Shown here one piece after another: positions 37,501-64,000 of a DNA stretch of 64,000 nucleotides. The notes under the pieces were generated by a model, which saw only the letters and a program-made list of their open reading frames with translations, was not told where the DNA came from and searched no databases. Location of the stretch: NCBI GenBank assembly GCA_013396635.1, contig WBMW01003983.1, forward strand, positions 221,547-285,546. The letters are read 5' to 3'. Origin of the DNA: Penelope pileata. Its lineage: Eukaryota > Chordata > Aves > Galliformes > Cracidae. Numbering within the stretch: the first letter of the stretch is position 1; the number at the start of each line of letters is the position of its first letter. Both the position numbers and the translations under genes were made by a program.

Positions 37501-40500
37501 CATGGGCTTCTGTGTGTAACTTGCAGACAAAATCATAAAAATGTGGGCCTGAGTAACCTTCCCAAAGACGTACCCACAGCCTGTGCCTGCGGCAGGGCTG
37601 AACCTTGTAGTGCTTTTGGGACAGGAGAGGATCTTTTTGACTCTTCTATTGCCTCGGCTGCGGTTGGACTGCACGTTACTTCTGTGCTGGCCTCTCTGCT
37701 TTCTTATTCACCAGACTGACCCCGTGGGTGCAGTTACAGTACCACAGACCAGTCCTGTTCTAGGGTACGCCTCAGCGCGTGGGCTCGCCCTCCTGTCAGC
37801 AGAGTGCTGCTGGGACAGGCACCTGACGGGCCTGCGTCTCCAGAGCCCCCGGCCTGGTGCAGGGCAGTGTTCCAGTACACCCCGCTGGGGGCTGAGCTGC
37901 TGGGGAAGTGCCTGTGCCCACCCCATGGCTCGAGGTGGCCTCACAGCGAGCCACGTCCCCCGTCCTCCCACCTCAGGAGCGCGTGTGCTCCTGCGCTCCA
38001 GGCTGTGCTGCTTGAGGAAAGGGACTTTGCATGTGAAGGTCAGCTCTCATCAAGCTGTGGGAGTAACTTCTTCCAGCTTCGAAGAGATATGTTTTGTGGT
38101 GTCATGCAGGTGTATTTGAGCGGACAAGAACTCAGATCTCGGCACGTAAGAAGGTTTAATTAAAAGAAAAGCTTTTAATGGGAGTCTTTGCTAGTAATCT
38201 CGTTACCTTTGCATCCCCTTTGTGCCAGCATGTCCAGTGTAATTACTGAATATTGAGCAACGAGGTTCCTTGCTTCCCAGCCTATCTTCCTCCCAGCTTT
38301 AAGACCTGTCAGCTCTTCCCAAGGCAGAGGCTGGGAAGGACTGCAAACACTGAACTTCTGCCCCGGTCTGCTCGGTGTCTCTGGCTGTAGCTCCTGCTGC
38401 ACAGGCCTGTTTGCTCAGCCCACGTTTCTGCGTGCTGCCAGCTGCCAAACCTCAGCTGCAGGTGTGTCTGGAGAGGTGAAGGACACATGGATCTCTCTAC
38501 ATTCGCTTTTAACTTTCTGTGGGCTATAACAGTGATAAGGGGCCAACCTAAGCAGCAGCCTGCGCATCTATAACTGCCATGAACATCCCTGGTACCCTGT
38601 CAGACAAGGGGTGCCCATGTTGTGGGGTGAGAGGCAGTGTGAAAGTTCTGAGACCAGAGGTCGTAAGCCGAGGGCAGGGATTTGGGAAGGTGCAGAAGTG
38701 GTAGGAGAAAGAAGAGAGGGAGGTTGTTCAAGGAAGTGTCAAACACTTCTCAAGTTGCTGATCTGCTTTTGTTGGTCTCACAGCTGGAGCCATGAATTAA
38801 AAAAAATACCTGTTTACTCTCCCCAGCCTCACGCTGAGTCAAAAAATGAGCAGTTTTAAGTACCATCCAGCTTTCGTAGTCCTGGCTTTATTCTTTCCCA
38901 GCCAATAATAATAATAATGCATTTCTAGGTGGAAGAGGCCTTGAGCTGGTCAAAGAACAAACTAAGATCATCCTGGTACAAGTGCAGTTTAACTGGGGAT
39001 AACAGTTAACCTTGGCAAAGCTGTGTTTTCTCCATAGCTGCCAAACTTTTTTTTTTTTTTTTTCTTTTAGTTGTCAAGGGTTCTGTCACCAAACTAAATA
39101 GCACATTGACCCTCGGGTGATCCCAGCGAGCCCCGTGGGGTGCGCGGGGCGGCTCCGCTGCGGGAGGAGCTGTCCCGGGGGCCTGGGGCTGCCGTGGGGC
39201 CTGGGGCACTGCTCGGGGGCACCTCAGTAAGCACATCTTAGCAAAGGTGAAAATCCTATTTTCTCTAGTATTTTTGTTTCGGTTTTGGTGGTGAAATCTT
39301 GGAAAAGTTATGTCTTGTGCATTTTTATTTTTTTCTTCACTGTCTCGTATTTATAACCTCTTGCCAGACATCTGGGTCTGTTCTTTGGTTAGATTCTACG
39401 CAAATGTCAGCTTGGTGTACAGGCCTTCAAATAGATTTAAATGTGATTATTTTAGAGAGTTTAGAAATTGCTAGCAATCAGGCAGGTGACCATTTGTCAC
39501 TGCACAGACAGCTTTCTGCCTGCCTCAGAAGTTGAGTTACAGCTCAATCTTTTGTTTCTGCAGAGCTCTGGTGAATACTTCAGGTTTTCTGTTCTCTGTT
39601 TGGTCTGCTACGCTGCTGTCCTTTGAGTAACTCCTGGGGCTGATCCCAGAGGTCCCGAATTTCCAGCTCTCACCTCTCTGGGTGCATGATTTAGTTTGGT
39701 GCAGGTGGGAATGGTACGCCCTTGTCAGGGTTGATCTTTCTTAGAGAAAAGTAATAATGCCACATAGTGAGACTCTGTTTAGTTAAATGCTTGATTAATT
39801 GCAGACTTTTGGCTTCCAAGTTGGAAATTTGGTTACTTACTGACTCCAGTTTTGACAAGGTATAGCTGCTGAGACAGGACAGTGTGGTTTTAACAGTGAG
39901 CGTTCATAGCAAAAGCCATGGCCCTTGCAAAGCTATGGACCTGAATAACTTTGCGTTCTTCTGAGTTCTTCCTGTTGATTTGCCAGTGTCATATTTTTCT
40001 TTTCTTTCCCCAGAATTAAAATAAACAATTATTTGTTTCAACCTTTTTCTTTTCCACTGAAAAATGCCCACGCCCCCCAAACCCTAATATCTGTGTTGAG
40101 CTCCATGGTGTGCGCGTGGCTTTGCTGAGAGATGAAGCTTATGCAGAGGCTTCAGCGTTGACTGACTCATTCCCTCCTTTGCTTTCTGTCTGAGAGTTGC
40201 CAGCACCTCCCACACTTTGCAAATTCTAATCTGATCTTGATTCTATATCTCGATTAGTAGCTAAATTAAAATCTCCTTAAGGAAAATAGGAGTTGTATTA
40301 TCGATAGTCCAAATATGTCAGAATCTGCAAGCGCAGTGTACGTTTTGTTTCTTTTCTTTAAAGCTGGTGCCATTGAACTGATTGTTTTAAAGCAGCACAA
40401 ATATTTGGATTGTTTTGCAGTGATCTGTAATGAGGTTTCACCAAGACTTTCATCACTACTTCAATTAGAAACAAAATTCTCTGAAAAAAAGAATGAGAAC

Positions 40501-41252
40501 AATCCAAACAGAACCCAATTTGGGTGTCCCTGATGGCTGGGCACCAAGGAGGATAAATATTGGGCAGTCAGTAGTTACCAGGTTCCTGGGGAGGTTGCTT
40601 TCCTTGGTTCCTGCACTTTCTTGAGTTCCTCCAAGCTCAGCTGAATTTGTGTTTCTAAATCTCTGCGTGTCTCCAGGAAATTCCACCCCAACTCAGGGCC
40701 AGCTGTGCTTGGAACAGGACAGATGGAATTTATGGTCACAGAAGCATGGAGTTTCTATCTGTCCCTCCAGAAACCACTTCTATAAGTATAAGAGAACTCT
40801 TACTCTGTGGTATACAACACCATAATGCACCTTTCTTGCTTGGAAGTCTTTGGCCCAATTTTCTATGCAAGATGGATCTTGCTGAGTGAAACAGTTCATT
40901 AGGCTGGTGAGCCTCCTGCCTACAGATGGGAATGGTCGTTTCATGTTTGAGCTGAGTGGTAACCTCAAGGAGAGCGTTGGCTATTACAGTATGTCACAGT
41001 TTCACGCTCTTGTGTCAAAATGCCTAGTCTTGCTGGGCTCTGAGTGTAAAACAAATGAGAAGACACTTGCAGGAAGGGTTTTGTCAATGCACTCCTGGTT
41101 CCCCCTCTTCCTTTCCCCTTTCCTGTCTTCAAATTCAAACTGCTGTTATATTTTTCATATAACATTGCTGATTTTTCCATATGTAGTCTTTATGAATTTT
41201 AAGTTTGGTGGTATTGATTTTTCTCATTGCACATTCTCTGAATTTCTGGCAG
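34501..41252 (+). other. NMT2: Presumed NMT2 intron 1
   Basis: Runs from the CpG island to the first visible NMT2 coding exon. It includes GC-richer patches at about 37240-38000 and 39110-39230, a T-run near 39047, and a short AAT microsatellite near 38906. No CR1 or LTR fragment was recognised. Its status as an intron depends on exon 1 lying in the CpG island. Confidence 0.6.
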
Positions 41253-61868
<20,616 letters not shown>

Positions 61869-62081
61869 GGACTCGTGTTTCTAGAACTCTGAGGTCATCA
61901 TCTGAATTAATTTGATCTCCATAACTCTTGGAATGATATTGTTCAAGAGGAGTAAAGCACAACGTTGGTGATACTGAAATAGTCCATTAAACCTGAGCAA
62001 TGAAGAAATCCACATGTGACCAAATTTATGCATTTTCAGATAAATCAGAAGGTCCTTGAAACTTTTATTGTCCGTGAAACG

Positions 62082-62087
62082 AATAAA
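62082..62087 (+). terminator. NMT2: NMT2 proximal poly(A) signal candidate
   Basis: AATAAA in 'gaataaaagc', about 214 bases after the stop codon. It would give a very short 3'UTR; use is not proven. Confidence 0.45.
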
Positions 62088-62478
62088 AGCACATTCATTT
62101 AAGTTTCAAAGCTTAGCTTGCACCTTGATGAGAAGAAGGTATTTTTTTTTCCACTCTGTAGAAAAGACTGTTTTGTACAAACTGAACTTCAGTGGTGGAT
62201 TAGGGTACAAAAATATTTGCTATTATGTGGATGAACTGCTGCATTTCTATTTATTAAGTGGTGGTGTATGTTTGTCAGTGTAACAGAATGAAGGATACAA
62301 ACTCGAGTATCTTTGCTATATTTACTTCACATGGATATCATCATTTGGGGAAAAATCATGAAGTACGATACGTTTGTAGCTCTATGAAAGTCCTGGGTGT
62401 TTTTTGTAACTGGAGCAGTATGACAATGTACTGGTTTAACTAGTGCATTTGTTTCTCCGTAAGCAACGCTGCCAAATC

Positions 62479-62484
62479 AATAAA
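62479..62484 (+). terminator. NMT2: NMT2 main poly(A) signal candidate
   Basis: AATAAA in 'gccaaatcaataaaaataca', followed by a T/G-rich stretch ('gatttgtactttgatctt'), a good cleavage context. It gives a 3'UTR of roughly 0.63 kb. Confidence 0.65.
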
Positions 62485-62505
62485 AATACAGATTTGTACT
62501 TTGAT

Positions 62506-64000
62506 CTTCAATAGATCAGTGGATTGATTTAACAGTATCGCACTGTTCAGTGCAGGTGTTATCTATGTTGCCGGAATGATAATACATTACTGTACTTAAT
62601 TTACAGTTGTGGCACAAAACCTTAGTTTTTCCTCAGTAGAGTAACATCAGCCTGTGTGTAAAACTAAGACTTTTAGTAGTGCTATCAGGATATTTATAGT
62701 TTGAATGTTTTCAATGCTTCTGCAAAATTGCACATATTCCTTTGTCTACTTTGATTTCCTATGAAGTCTGTAATTCTAATGAGAAGTACCTTGTGTAAAT
62801 ACGTATTCATAAATTGTTCCTGGTAGTGTTTTTATCCTGACTTTGGAACAAGAAGTTGCGCTTTATGTGTGGCTGGTAAGCAGAAGAGCAGCTCTGCCCT
62901 CAGTCCTTGGAAGCCTGTGTGCTATGCTTCCTGAAATGTACGAGGGCTGATCTTTGTTGTTGGGTAAGCTAACTCCCTCTCAAATGCTCAGCAACCAGAA
63001 TGGCTTCTGAAGCACTTTATATGCATTCCAGCATAGCATCATAGTTAGATATGACAGCAGTCCTTTCCGTTCACGGATGCTGCAGTAACGTGAGCACCAA
63101 GAAAATCTGCAGTAAGAAACTGTTCTAGCTGAAAGTGCCAAACTGTGGTAGTGAAGCCTCTGTGCTGTGAGCATATTTTGAATGTGACTTGAATATCTCA
63201 TGAAATGCAAATGTCTACAGTTTCCTTTTAAACATGCCTGTAATTCTGACAGCAAGTTTTGCTGAAAGTTGAATTCTGTACCTGAAAACATCAATTTAGA
63301 TGAAGATAAATTTGTCTGTTCTTCATAACTGCTAGCCCTACCCACCTCCATATAGCAGTGGGGGGTTTCTTTCTGCCCCTCCATTTCCCATCTGTGAATG
63401 GTTTGTGGTTTGATTTCTTTTTCGTGTTGAACAGCAAGAAGATTCTGCCCTAGAGACAGTGATAAATGGTTTTCCTTCCTGCGTTACAGCTCTGTGCTTC
63501 AAGCAGTTGGTTTCCTTCACCCAAAGGCAGGGATGGAACACGGTTTGTCTGGCCCTGGGCGCGCACGAGCTCAGGCCTGGTGAATGCAAGGGCTCTAAAG
63601 GGATCTTTTGGACTTCTAGCAGTGGAGTCAGGCTCCACAGCTTTGGCCCCTCTAATACCTGTCTGCTAATGGCAGTCATAACAGACTGTGTAGATGGAAC
63701 TTTGACTCCCTGTGTGAGGCCTGAGTAGAATTAAGTGCCTGAAAATTATAATCAACAGTACAGATATCTGAAGCAACATGAAGGATTTGATCCCAGCGCC
63801 ATCAAAAGCTTAAGTTCTTAACTCCCAGAAGGTGGGAAGCACAGGGGGGTGGGCAGGAGGCTGACAGTGGGATGTGGTGGTTCCTGCCTTGCGCTAAGGG
63901 CAGGGCCTCCCCGCTCCTCACCCTGCTTCACGCAGGCCTGCACTCTGCTGAGGCACTTCCACACAGAGCAACAACCCCAGCCCAGTGCCCCCTGCTCTGG
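62506..64000. other. Downstream of NMT2, no gene recognised
   Basis: About 1.5 kb with no recognisable exon on either strand. In human the next gene is RPP38, converging on NMT2, but I see no part of it here. The last 200 bases are GC-richer. A Pumilio-like TGTAAATA lies at 62794-62801, which would matter only if the NMT2 3'UTR extends this far. Confidence 0.65.

Larger units (their letters stand above)
61869..62505 (+). other. NMT2: NMT2 3'UTR
   Basis: AT-rich sequence from the stop to just beyond the AATAAA at 62479. A proximal AATAAA lies at 62082-62087, so short and long transcripts are possible. No further canonical signal was seen up to 64000. Confidence 0.7.

Noticed and set aside
62506..64000. 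Possible RPP38 on the - strand, expected from human synteny
   Set aside because: None of the frames here resembles RPP38, so the gene, if present, lies beyond the window.

Overview
This window is vertebrate nuclear DNA, and almost certainly avian (probably a galliform bird). The grounds are several CR1 LINE 3' ends closing on the typical 'gattctatgatt' tail, LTR fragments of the kind seen in birds, the absence of primate- or rodent-type SINEs, and two spliced genes whose products closely resemble my recollection of vertebrate FAM171A1 and NMT2. No bacterial-style operons, CRISPR arrays or phage genes are present. Most long open frames are chance or shadow frames.

Layout. (1) Positions 1-24,770 hold the 3' part of FAM171A1 on the + strand. 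Coding exons lie at 4425-4601, 18565-18681, 21148-21262 and 21910-23608, with a roughly 1.15 kb 3'UTR ending near an AATAAA at 24751. The exons for the signal peptide and N-terminal ectodomain lie upstream of the window. (2) Positions 24,771-33,480 are intergenic, with only degenerate old repeats recognised. (3) A CpG-rich block at about 33,480-34,500 is the likely NMT2 promoter; it contains an NNN run. (4) Positions 41,253-61,868 hold NMT2 on the + strand. Eleven coding exons give 461 residues, from the lysine-rich N-terminal region to the C-terminal LVLQ and stop. The 3'UTR runs to an AATAAA at 62479. (5) Positions 62,500-64,000 hold nothing I recognise.

The two genes are in tandem on the same strand, which is the order I recall for human 10p13. 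FAM171A1 is a single-pass membrane protein linked to cell shape and the actin cytoskeleton. NMT2 is the cytosolic/ribosome-associated enzyme that puts myristate on N-terminal glycines. The sequence does not show that they work together; the link is conserved synteny.

I did not find a convincing undescribed system. The points most worth a second look are: the exact 37-residue (110-nt) deficit of NMT2 exon 1 beside an N run in its CpG island; an inverted pair of related LTR fragments meeting at an N in an NMT2 intron; a CR1 tail ending about 70 bp before a FAM171A1 splice acceptor; and AT-rich intronic islands that could be conserved regulatory DNA.
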